A stretch of 11,667 nucleotides of DNA from Candidatus Parvarchaeota archaeon (GTDB lineage: Archaea; Nanobdellota; Nanobdellia; Pacearchaeales; GW2011-AR1): NCBI GenBank assembly GCA_004195435.1, contig PSPM01000017.1, positions 1-11,667 of the forward strand, given 5' to 3'. Every line of letters begins with the position of its first letter. Position 1 is the stretch's first letter. Position numbers and translations under genes: made by a program. A model generated the notes under the pieces. The model searched no databases, had not been told where the DNA came from, and worked only from the letters and a program-made list of their open reading frames with translations. Positions 1 through 6,777 of the stretch are shown piece by piece.

Positions 1-590
1 CTATTTTATTAGAAGATGAAGAGTTTATTACAAAAGTAAGAGATGAATCTGGAATAATTTTTTATCTAATTTTTAATAAGAAAAGTAATGCTTTTTATTA
101 TCTTCTTGATGAAGAAAAATTTTCTACAGAAAACTTAAGACATAATGGAAATAAAATTTATATTGGGGAAAGAACTGGTTTTGCTTATTATTTAGATGTG
201 GAACATAATAGAAAGATCCTCATAGGAGTAAATGTTTTCAATATTGGTAAAAATAATTATTTTGATGGCCCATTTGATCAAGTTTACCCTTTTCTAAATT
301 TAAAAGAAAAAATATATGCTTCTTATCCATATACTAAAGCTCTTGGAGTTGATGAGCATGGAAATTTTTTGAATAGAGAAGGAGTGAGAGTAGCTATCTC
401 TCCTTATTCCAATTATGTTAACGAGGAAGACTTAGTTTATTTGAAAGAAATGTGTGAAAATCTTTTGGAAGACCATAATAAATTTTTAGCTTGCTTAACA
501 TACGAGGAGAAGCGAGACTTTCACCGGGAATCCTCTTTCTTTTATCCAAATGGTACTCTAAGGAAAGAAGAGGAATTAAACCCATTTTAA
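1..590 (+). CDS. Unrecognised protein, C-terminal part (5' end outside window)
   Basis: The frame is open from base 3 to the TAA at 588-590, so about 195 residues are visible and the true start lies left of the window. An internal GTG at 198 could be mistaken for the start, but the codons before it read as ordinary protein (for example GNKIYIGERTGFAYYLD), so I treat the gene as 5'-truncated by the window. The visible part is soluble-looking, rich in aromatic and acidic residues. It has no membrane segment, no cysteine motif and no catalytic signature that I know. It ends in a charged tail, LRKEEELNPF. The MFS transporter gene starts 38 bases after its stop, on the same strand. I do not recognise the family and assign no function. 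Confidence 0.7.
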   Translation, partial: ILLEDEEFITKVRDESGIIFYLIFNKKSNAFYYLLDEEKFSTENLRHNGNKIYIGERTGFAYYLDVEHNRKILIGVNVFNIGKNNYFDGPFDQVYPFLNLKEKIYASYPYTKALGVDEHGNFLNREGVRVAISPYSNYVNEEDLVYLKEMCENLLEDHNKFLACLTYEEKRDFHRESSFFYPNGTLRKEEELNPF

Positions 591-598
591 TTCAATAG

Positions 599-610
599 TT
601 TTATTAATAT
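599..610 (+). promoter_or_regulatory. Possible TATA box for the MFS transporter gene
   Basis: The AT-only element TTTTATTAATAT is centred about 25 bases before the ATG at 629. That is where an archaeal TATA box would sit for a leaderless transcript. No SD precedes the ATG, which agrees with leaderless initiation. The whole region is AT-rich, so a chance match is quite possible. Confidence 0.25.
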
Positions 611-628
611 TATTTTATTTTGTTTAAC

Positions 629-2017
629 ATGCCACGTAAAAAAGAGAGCGTTGAAGTTGAAGATTCTAATTACATAGTTCATTCAAAAGAAAAAGCTTTA
701 AAAAAAAGTATAGTTGAAGGTTCTTTTTGCTCCGCTTACCAAGGTATGAGTCATTCTTATATAACTCCATTTGCTTTGGCTCTTGGTTCCAGTAGTTTAC
801 AAGTGGGTTTCTTAAGTTCATTTGCAGGATTGTTTTCCCCAATTGGACAATTATTTGGAAGTAAATTAATGGAAAAATATTCTAGAAAAAGTATAATTCT
901 TAGAATGTCAACTATACAAATTTTATTATGGATTCCAATAATTTCTTTAATTTGGTTACATTCGAATGATCTTTTTTTGAATTATTTACCTTTACTTTTG
1001 ATAGTCTTTTATTCAATGCTTTTTTTCGCTTTCGGTTTGAAAAATCCTTCTTTCTTTTCTTGGATGGGGGATCTAGTTGATCCAAAAAAAAGAGGAAAAT
1101 ATTTTTCTAAAAGAAACAAGATAAATCAATCTGTTGGACTGGTTTCTTTTCTCTTAGGAGCATTTGTACTTGATTATTTTAAGACCAAAGGATTTGTTTT
1201 AATTGGATTTGCTATCATTTTTTCTTTAGCTATATTCTTTAAATTTATTTCAAAGGAGATTATGAAAGGAATTTTTTCACCCAAATTAAAATTAAATAAA
1301 GGCTATTATTTTTCTTTTAAAGATTTTATAAAAAGATATGATAATTTCGGTAAATTTTCATTTTATCAAGCTTTTCTTTTCTTTTCTTTGATGATTTCAT
1401 CCCCATTTTTTGCAGTTTATATGTTGAAATATCTTAATTTTAATTATGTCACATTCACCGTCATCTCTTTAAGTCCAGTTATTTTCTTTATACTTTTCTC
1501 CCCAATTGTTGGTAAGTTTTCTGATAAATTTGGAAATGTCAAATTATTATATTTGGCAGGTTTCTTATTTCCAATTGTTCCTTTACTCTGGATATTTATA
1601 GAGTCCCCTTTATACTTGATTCTCTTTCCTAGTTTAATTTCTGGGTTAGCTAATGCTGCATTTATATTAGCAATTAACGATTTTACTTATGATGCAGTAT
1701 CTGTACAGAGAAGGGGACTTTGTGTAGCTTATACTTCTCTGTTAACTGGGATTGGTATTTTTCTTGGATCTATTATCGGAGGATTAATTATAGAATATTT
1801 ACCAATTAATTTTATGGAACCCATTTTATTTTCTTTTTTGGTTTCCTCTTTGTTAATTTTAATGGTCTCTCTTTTCTTTTTACCTCAATTAAAAGAGGTT
1901 AGGAAAACAGAAGAAATTTCACTTTCTGCTGATTTATCGCATCCTTTCAAGACAATTCATTCAGATATTGTATGGTTCAAAAACTTTTTACATAATGGCA
2001 AGAAAAGTAAAGTTTAA
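629..2017 (+). CDS. Major Facilitator Superfamily (MFS) transporter
   Basis: This is a polytopic membrane transporter of about 462 residues, the usual MFS size, with roughly 12 hydrophobic segments in two halves. After a charged cytoplasmic N-terminus, the loop after the second segment carries an MFS motif A-like sequence (GSKLMEKYSRKS). The matching loop in the C-terminal half reads GKFSDKFGNVKLL. A loop between them contains GDLVDPKKRGKYFSKRN, a pattern I associate with a prokaryotic MFS subgroup of unknown substrate. The substrate cannot be read from the sequence. An in-frame TTG at 620 would add three residues (MFN). I prefer the ATG at 629 because it starts a basic MPRKK segment and fits the TATA-like element upstream. 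The zinc-ribbon gene follows 25 bases later and may be cotranscribed. Confidence 0.88.
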   Translation: MPRKKESVEVEDSNYIVHSKEKALKKSIVEGSFCSAYQGMSHSYITPFALALGSSSLQVGFLSSFAGLFSPIGQLFGSKLMEKYSRKSIILRMSTIQILLWIPIISLIWLHSNDLFLNYLPLLLIVFYSMLFFAFGLKNPSFFSWMGDLVDPKKRGKYFSKRNKINQSVGLVSFLLGAFVLDYFKTKGFVLIGFAIIFSLAIFFKFISKEIMKGIFSPKLKLNKGYYFSFKDFIKRYDNFGKFSFYQAFLFFSLMISSPFFAVYMLKYLNFNYVTFTVISLSPVIFFILFSPIVGKFSDKFGNVKLLYLAGFLFPIVPLLWIFIESPLYLILFPSLISGLANAAFILAINDFTYDAVSVQRRGLCVAYTSLLTGIGIFLGSIIGGLIIEYLPINFMEPILFSFLVSSLLILMVSLFFLPQLKEVRKTEEISLSADLSHPFKTIHSDIVWFKNFLHNGKKSKV

Positions 2018-2042
2018 AAGTTAGTTCTACTCATAAAAGAGT

Positions 2043-2675
2043 ATGTTTAATAAAGGTTATAATTGCCCGGATTGTGAATTAAAAGTTAAAGACAGTTTTG
2101 ATTTTTGTCCTTATTGCGGGCTTGATTTGGTAGATCCAGAAAAGGATTTGGAAGAATTTGGAGCTTTAGGTAGAAATGACTCTTCAAGAAGATCTAATTT
2201 AGAAAATCAGGGAGGAGGATTAGGATTAGGAGGATTTGGAATAACTGATAAAATGATTGGTTCTCTAATTAAAAATTTAGCAAAAAGTTTTGAAAAACAA
2301 ATGGGCAATATAGATGCTGAGGTTAAGAACCTTCCTAATGGCGTCAGTATTCAATTTGGAGTTCCTGAAAAACCTAGTCCTGGAAAATCAAAAAAAAATC
2401 AAATAACTAGCGAGCAAATTAAAAGGATGTCTAAATTGCCTAGAGAAGAAGCTAAAACTGAAGTTAAGCGATTTTCAGATAGAGTTGTTTACCAGCTAAT
2501 TGCAAAAGATATAGCTAGTGTGGAAGATGTTTTTGTTTCTAAACTTGAAACAGGATATGAAATTAAGGCTATAGGTAAGAAAAAAGTTTATGTTAATAGT
2601 TTGCCAGTTAGTTTGCCTTTGAAAAGTTATTCATTAGATTCTAAAGGTTTGTCGGTTGAGTTTGGATTACAATAA
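2043..2675 (+). CDS. Zinc-ribbon protein with C-terminal Hsp20/CS-like domain
   Basis: The protein has 210 residues and three visible parts. Residues 8-25 form a zinc ribbon with two CxxC knuckles (C8, C11, C22, C25; NCPDC and FCPYCGLDL). Residues 56-66 are a glycine-rich linker (GGGLGLGGFG), followed by an amphipathic segment and a lysine-rich stretch. Residues about 145-209 look like a compact beta-sandwich of the Hsp20/CS type: alternating hydrophobic strands (RVVYQLIAKDIASVEDVFV, YEIKAI, KVYVNSLPVSLPL) and a closing SLSVEF-like strand. The Hsp20/CS assignment rests on strand pattern only. The inferred role is in chaperone or protein-quality functions, with the ribbon serving protein or nucleic-acid contact; this is not proven. 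The gene lies 25 bases after the MFS gene and ends 3 bases before the convergent tRNA-Ile gene. No membrane segment or signal peptide is present. Confidence 0.75.
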   Translation: MFNKGYNCPDCELKVKDSFDFCPYCGLDLVDPEKDLEEFGALGRNDSSRRSNLENQGGGLGLGGFGITDKMIGSLIKNLAKSFEKQMGNIDAEVKNLPNGVSIQFGVPEKPSPGKSKKNQITSEQIKRMSKLPREEAKTEVKRFSDRVVYQLIAKDIASVEDVFVSKLETGYEIKAIGKKKVYVNSLPVSLPLKSYSLDSKGLSVEFGLQ

Positions 2676-2678
2676 ATA

Positions 2679-2753
2679 TGATCGTGCTCGGATTTGAACC
2701 GAGGACCTCCGCGTTATCAGCACGGCGCTCTAACCAGGCTGAGCTACACGATC
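2679..2753 (-). tRNA. tRNA-Ile (anticodon GAT)
   Basis: The minus strand folds into a complete cloverleaf. A 7-bp acceptor stem pairs GATCGTG with CACGATC. T8 and A9 are followed by a D-arm (GCTC/GAGC, loop AGCCTGGTTA). The 5-bp anticodon stem CCGTG/CGCGG has one G-T pair, and its 7-base loop CTGATAA gives anticodon GAT. The variable loop is AGGTC, and the T-arm CTCGG/CCGAG encloses TTCAAAT. The discriminator is A (position 2679). CCA is not encoded, and there is no intron. GAT reads isoleucine codons ATC and ATT. The 3' end is 3 bases from the stop codon of the convergent zinc-ribbon gene. Confidence 0.97.
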
Positions 2754-2775
2754 TCTTTATTCTTAATAATTTCCC

Positions 2776-2784
2776 ATTTTTAAG
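2776..2784 (-). promoter_or_regulatory. Possible TATA box for tRNA-Ile
   Basis: On the minus strand the element reads CTTAAAAAT and is centred about 27 bases before the first tRNA base. It is preceded by purines that could act as a BRE (AAAG). This is the normal archaeal TATA spacing for a transcript starting at or just before the mature 5' end. It is a positional argument only. Confidence 0.4.
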
Positions 2785-2798
2785 CTTTGTGAGAGCTA

Positions 2799-2816
2799 TT
2801 TTAAACAAGTTTAAAA
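2799..2816. repeat. Perfect 8-bp inverted repeat in the divergent promoter region
   Basis: TTTTAAAC (2799-2806) and GTTTAAAA (2809-2816) are exact inverted copies separated by AA. The element lies between the divergent tRNA-Ile and minor-pilin genes, and its right arm merges with the TATA-like sequence of the pilin operon. It could be an operator for a dimeric regulator or simply an AT-rich coincidence. Confidence 0.5.
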
Positions 2817-2820
2817 AATA
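2810..2820 (+). promoter_or_regulatory. Probable TATA box of the minor-pilin operon
   Basis: TTTAAAAAATA is centred about 29 bases before the ATG at 2844. This spacing implies a leaderless or near-leaderless mRNA, and no SD is seen before that ATG. Overlap with the right arm of the inverted repeat at 2799-2816 would allow repression by a bound protein. Confidence 0.4.
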
Positions 2821-2843
2821 ATTTATCTTAGTATTATTACAAA

Positions 2844-3326
2844 ATGAAATTAAAAAAGGGGCAAGCTTGGGGTTTTGATTTGATGATAGCAATTTCTATA
2901 TTTATGATTGGAATTGTAGGTTTTTATCTTTTCTCATTAAATTCACCTTCAGAAGGAAGAGACACTTTGGATTCTTTATTTTATGATGGAAATTTAATAG
3001 CTGATAGTTTGCTTTCAGAAGGCTATCCAGAAAATTGGGATTCTAATAGCGTTATTAATATAGGAATAGTTAATGATAATAGGATAAATGAGACAAAATT
3101 GCAAAGACTTTATGATTTGACTATTTCTGATTACTCTAGAACTAAAAATCTGTTTAATACTAGATTTAATTATTATTTTAATTTTTCTAGACCAATTACC
3201 ATGGGTGGAGTTTATGTTGAATTCATTGGGCAGAAAGATCTAAATCCAGATAACATAATTAAAATACAAAGATTTGTTATATTTGAAAATAATCCGGTAA
3301 CCTTAAATGTTTATGTTTGGAGTTAA
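2844..3326 (+). CDS. Minor pilin-like membrane-anchored protein
   Basis: The protein has 160 residues. The N-terminus MKLKKGQAWGFDLMIAIS resembles an archaeal class III (prepilin) signal peptide: basic residues, cleavage expected between G6 and Q7, then a hydrophobic helix at about 10-30. The acidic residue is D12 (+6) rather than the more typical E at +5. The rest is an extracellular-type domain of about 130 residues without cysteines, rich in Asn, Asp and aromatics, ending in a beta-strand-like NPVTLNVYVWS. I infer a minor pilin or pilus-associated subunit. The stop at 3324-3326 is followed 11 bases later by the ATG of the giant vWA gene, indicating one operon. The gene was chosen to start at ATG 2844 because only this start gives the short basic leader. 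Family membership beyond the signal peptide is not recognised. Confidence 0.75.
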   Translation: MKLKKGQAWGFDLMIAISIFMIGIVGFYLFSLNSPSEGRDTLDSLFYDGNLIADSLLSEGYPENWDSNSVINIGIVNDNRINETKLQRLYDLTISDYSRTKNLFNTRFNYYFNFSRPITMGGVYVEFIGQKDLNPDNIIKIQRFVIFENNPVTLNVYVWS

Positions 3327-3337
3327 ATAAATACAAA

Positions 3338-6300
3338 ATGAAAAAAAGAGGCGTATTTTTCAGCCTTGACGCGCTGATTGCCATAATAATAATTTTCTTA
3401 GTTTTGCTAGTTGCTTATCCTTTGTCTGTTGGGACAAAACAGAAATCTGATTTACATAACGACATTCTTACTACTTTATCTTCTTTAAAAGTTGGAGAGG
3501 CAGCAGCATCTAATGTTTTTATTGATGGTCTGATAAATGATGGAATAATAGTTAATACAGAAAAATCTTTACTATTACAACTGGCTGAATTTAATGCAGT
3601 AGATTCTACAAATACTGCTCCCTTTATTATTTCAATTCTTAGTGATTTAGATACTAATAGAAATATAGGTATTTGGCTGGATGATGTTAACGTTTATGAA
3701 AAAGGAGATGTTCCTTATGCTGATGCAACAAATGTTCAAATTGCAAGACAAACTATTAGTGGGATTGCTGGTGTGGAAAATGAAGGAGAATTAATTGCAG
3801 GCTATTCTGCAAGAGCTTTTTTAAATAATGCTTTTAGAAATAAATATTTTTATTTTGGAGGTTATGTTGGAGATGGAGTTATTAGTGCAAATATAGATTA
3901 TAATGGAGTGATAACTTCTGCAAATATTGAGCTAGCTATAAATAAAGAATTTGAATTATTCATAAATGGATTTTCTGCAGGAATCTTTCAAGGTTCAGTA
4001 GATGATTTTACTCCTGCAACGTATGAATTGGATGAGTCCCAGTTGGCGCTTTTTAACTCAGGAACGAATACTCTTGAATTTAAGAAAACTTCCGGATTGC
4101 AAGGACTTTATATTGCTGGCGGATTCATTAAAATTATCTATAATAGTGAAGCTGAAGAATTAATAACTAGACATTATTTTCCAGGAGTAGAAGGCTTGAT
4201 TAATATTTATGACGGATTTTATGTGCCGAATACAATTCAATCTATGAATATAAGGTTACGTATGGATTCTAATTTTGATACATTTCTTAACATAGGGGGA
4301 ACTACGGTTTTTGAAGGAACTACTAACGGGGAGGAAGTAATAACTTTATCTAACAGTGATCTTTCTTCTTTATTAAATTATAATGATATAAGTCAGAAGA
4401 CTATTCCTTTAAGACTTGGGTTGAAAGATATTTCTTATTTGACTAATCTTCCTGTTAGGGCTGAAACTTTTTCAGTTACTGATTTGAGCGGGAGCATGTC
4501 TGGTCCAGCAATAGATTCTGCTAAAGCAGCAAATGACATATTTATTGATACAGTTTTGGAAATTCCAGTTAATACAGTAGGTCTTGTTGGATATGCTACT
4601 ACTGCTCCAGATAATGATTTTCACACTTTATCTGACGATCCTACATCTTTGCATAATAAAGTAGCGGATTGGGGTGTCGGTGGATGGACTTGTATTTGTT
4701 GCGGAGTGAATAAAGTGATTCAATCATTTCTTGAAGAAGCTATTTCTGCTTCAGCATCTGATTTTGGCCCACAGATAGCTTATTATCATTTTAATGGAAA
4801 TAATAGGAATGATTATTCTGGTTACGAAAATCATGCTGTGGGATGGGATGGAACTAGTTTTGTTTCTGCGACAGACGAAACAGAATTGGAATCTGCATTA
4901 TATTTCAATGAAGGTGATTTTCTAGACGTTCCTGATTTAATTTTGACTAATGAAGGAACAATTTCACTCTGGATTAGACCAGATGAATATGATGAAAGAA
5001 CAATTTTTGATGCCTCAACAAATACCTGGAATTTTTATATGGAAATAAACGGTAATAAAGATCTTAGATTCTTTTTAGAAAATATAAATGGAAATAGTTT
5101 TTATACAAGTTATGATGTCGGTGATTTTAATGATAATTCTTGGCATCATGTTGCTGGTGTTTGGAAATATGATTCTCACGGACCAATACTTCAATTATAT
5201 GTTGACGGAATTCTAAAGCAGACTAATTCTGCTAATGCAGGAACTGATATTCCAGATTTCACAAATTTAAGATTTGGAAGAGAAGCACCGAATAGCAATA
5301 TAGATGATTTTGAATTTGAAGGAATAATGGATGAAATAAGAATTTTTAATACCGCTTTAAGCTCTTCAGAAATTGCAGGACTTGCTGTTTTGATCAATTC
5401 ATGTTCTAATAATTTGATTGAAGTTTCTGAAGCATGTGACGGGCAAACTGATTTAGAATGTTTTGCTGATGATTTGCCTGGAACTTTAGATTGTGCCAGT
5501 GATTGTTCTGCATTTACAGTTTGTGATGCATATCCATTATTCGAAGGAGAATGTGGAAATGGAGTAATAAATAGTTATACTGAGGGCGGAAGGGAAGAAT
5601 GTGATAATGGTGGTTGGTGTTCTGAAACTTTCGAAACAACTGGTGAAACCTGTAGTTTGAATTCTGTTTGTTCTTTTATAGATGATGGATTTGGAAATAA
5701 TTTGAATGCTTGCAATTATAATGGTGATGGATGTTCTTTCCTATGTTTGAAAGAAGAGTCTTTCAAGTCAATGGTTGTAATGAGTGATGGTGAAGCAAAT
5801 AGCGAATGTACTGAACAAAATACTGGTAATGCTAAAACTGATGCTATTCAGGCTGCTTGTGAGGCTTGGGAGAATTATGGGATAAAAGTTTATACAGTTG
5901 CTTTCGGGAGTGCAGATACAGCTACATTGACTGCTATGGCTGAGTGTGGGGATGGAGCTTTTTATTCTGCAGCTCTCGATGATTTGTTGGCTCTTTATCA
6001 AGAAATAGCTCAAGATATAATTCAAGCAGCATATGTAGAGCAAACGGTCGAAACTATTGGAAATATTTATACAAAATTATTTCCAGATTCATATATAGAA
6101 TTTGTTTATGATCAAGTTTCAAGACCTTTTGGAATGCTTTTAACGGTCGAAGAACAATTCGATGATGATATAACTGGAGGATTCTTTTTGCCGGCAGAAT
6201 CTGAAATATTCGAAACTAAGCTTACCTCTTATTCTGGATCTAGGTGGACAGATGAGGTAAAAACAGATCCCTCTGGAATTCTGTTATATAGATTGGAAGA

Positions 6301-6676
6301 TTATGGAATTGAATTTATAGATTTGGGGGATCCTTATCATATAAATATACCCAATGATAATATAATTCCGCTATCAAGTTTTGAAAATAGATTTATTTTA
6401 ACTACTGCTCTAAATCCGGATGAATCAGACGTGGGTTCAGCTTTCAATAAAATAATTTATTCCTTTATTAAGAATGTAGTTGGTTTTTCAGATATACTTG
6501 CTCTTGCTGAAGGATGTAATTGGAATATAGAATTTAATAATGGTAATTCTATAATTGTTCAAATTCCTGCAGATTATGATGGGCAAAATGTTTGCACATA
6601 TAATACAGAAATTGTAGATGGGGAAACTTTTCCAAATATTAAGCATCTCTTGATTTTGATGGGGATGGAATTGTAG
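3338..6676 (+). CDS. Giant vWA adhesin-like pilus protein with nested LamG and Cys-rich modules; C-terminus frameshifted
   Basis: The encoded protein has 1112 residues counted from ATG 3338; a TTG at 3317 is also in frame but would put seven residues before the signal. The N-terminus MKKRGVFFSLDALIAIIIIF is prepilin-like (cut after G5, D11 at +6, membrane helix to about 27). Residues 160-375 look beta-rich. A vWA domain begins near 376 with MIDAS TDLSGSMSG (D382, S384, S386), continues with strand NTVGLVGYATT and GWTCICCGVNKVIQSF, then is interrupted. Residues 480-685 are a LamG/concanavalin-like fold (YYHFNG, TISLWIRPDEY, SWHHVAGVWK, LQLYVDGIL, DEIRIFNTALSSSEIAGL). Residues 689-805 are cysteine-rich with CGNGVIN, EECDNG and GDGCSFLC, as in DUF4215/Myxococcus-type repeats. 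The vWA resumes at 809 (SMVVMSDGEANSE; D817) and runs to about 905. Extracellular adhesion is inferred. The stop at 6674-6676 is probably caused by a frameshift (separate entry). Confidence 0.85.
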   Translation: MKKRGVFFSLDALIAIIIIFLVLLVAYPLSVGTKQKSDLHNDILTTLSSLKVGEAAASNVFIDGLINDGIIVNTEKSLLLQLAEFNAVDSTNTAPFIISILSDLDTNRNIGIWLDDVNVYEKGDVPYADATNVQIARQTISGIAGVENEGELIAGYSARAFLNNAFRNKYFYFGGYVGDGVISANIDYNGVITSANIELAINKEFELFINGFSAGIFQGSVDDFTPATYELDESQLALFNSGTNTLEFKKTSGLQGLYIAGGFIKIIYNSEAEELITRHYFPGVEGLINIYDGFYVPNTIQSMNIRLRMDSNFDTFLNIGGTTVFEGTTNGEEVITLSNSDLSSLLNYNDISQKTIPLRLGLKDISYLTNLPVRAETFSVTDLSGSMSGPAIDSAKAANDIFIDTVLEIPVNTVGLVGYATTAPDNDFHTLSDDPTSLHNKVADWGVGGWTCICCGVNKVIQSFLEEAISASASDFGPQIAYYHFNGNNRNDYSGYENHAVGWDGTSFVSATDETELESALYFNEGDFLDVPDLILTNEGTISLWIRPDEYDERTIFDASTNTWNFYMEINGNKDLRFFLENINGNSFYTSYDVGDFNDNSWHHVAGVWKYDSHGPILQLYVDGILKQTNSANAGTDIPDFTNLRFGREAPNSNIDDFEFEGIMDEIRIFNTALSSSEIAGLAVLINSCSNNLIEVSEACDGQTDLECFADDLPGTLDCASDCSAFTVCDAYPLFEGECGNGVINSYTEGGREECDNGGWCSETFETTGETCSLNSVCSFIDDGFGNNLNACNYNGDGCSFLCLKEESFKSMVVMSDGEANSECTEQNTGNAKTDAIQAACEAWENYGIKVYTVAFGSADTATLTAMAECGDGAFYSAALDDLLALYQEIAQDIIQAAYVEQTVETIGNIYTKLFPDSYIEFVYDQVSRPFGMLLTVEEQFDDDITGGFFLPAESEIFETKLTSYSGSRWTDEVKTDPSGILLYRLEDYGIEFIDLGDPYHINIPNDNIIPLSSFENRFILTTALNPDESDVGSAFNKIIYSFIKNVVGFSDILALAEGCNWNIEFNNGNSIIVQIPADYDGQNVCTYNTEIVDGETFPNIKHLLILMGMEL

Positions 6677-6777
6677 ATGTCCAATTTACAGAACAAGATT
6701 TGCAAATTGATTTTTCTGATATTACTGGAATTCCATTTATTATTTCAACCGAGGTGCAAGTTAGAATATGGGATTAA
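6643..6777 (+). pseudogene. Displaced C-terminal coding segment of the vWA protein (-1 frame)
   Basis: In the frame one base back from the vWA gene, codons from 6649 to the TAA at 6775-6777 encode 42 residues that read as good protein. They start LDFDGDGIVDVQFTEQD, with a calcium-loop-like DxDGDG, and end STEVQVRIWD, a strand like the NVYVWS end of the minor pilin. The original frame instead yields the low-quality tail KHLLILMGMEL. The -1 frame has a stop at 6640-6642, so the shift must lie between 6643 and about 6673, most likely near 6646-6652. The restored gene would overlap the next ATG (6768) by 10 bases, as expected in this compact operon. The cause may be a one-base deletion, an assembly error or, less likely, programmed shifting. 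Confidence 0.8.
6751..6756 (+). promoter_or_regulatory. Possible SD for the 6768 gene
   Basis: GAGGTG lies 11 bases before ATG 6768, inside the displaced C-terminal coding segment of the vWA gene. It matches the anti-SD core, but the spacing is long and the codons (GAG GTG) also encode Glu-Val there. It would support translational coupling between the two genes. Confidence 0.3.

Noticed and set aside
198..200. GTG as the start of the first gene
   Set aside because: The same frame is open and protein-like back to base 3, so the gene is more likely cut by the window edge.
2641..2892. Minus-strand open frame of 83 codons
   Set aside because: It runs through the tRNA-Ile gene; its Ser/Arg-rich peptide (SCSSAWLERRADNAEVLG) is the familiar false translation of a tRNA.
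3317..3337. TTG start for the vWA gene
   Set aside because: It would overlap the previous gene and put seven polar residues before the prepilin leader. ATG 3338 gives the usual short basic leader MKKRG.
5191..6043. Minus-strand open frames opposite the vWA gene
   Set aside because: They lie opposite strongly supported LamG, Cys-rich and vWA coding sequence and encode low-complexity peptides without recognisable domains.
6643..6676. Programmed -1 ribosomal frameshift
   Set aside because: No X XXY YYZ heptamer in the correct phase was found between 6643 and 6676, and no clear downstream stem was seen. An indel or assembly error is simpler, though not excluded.
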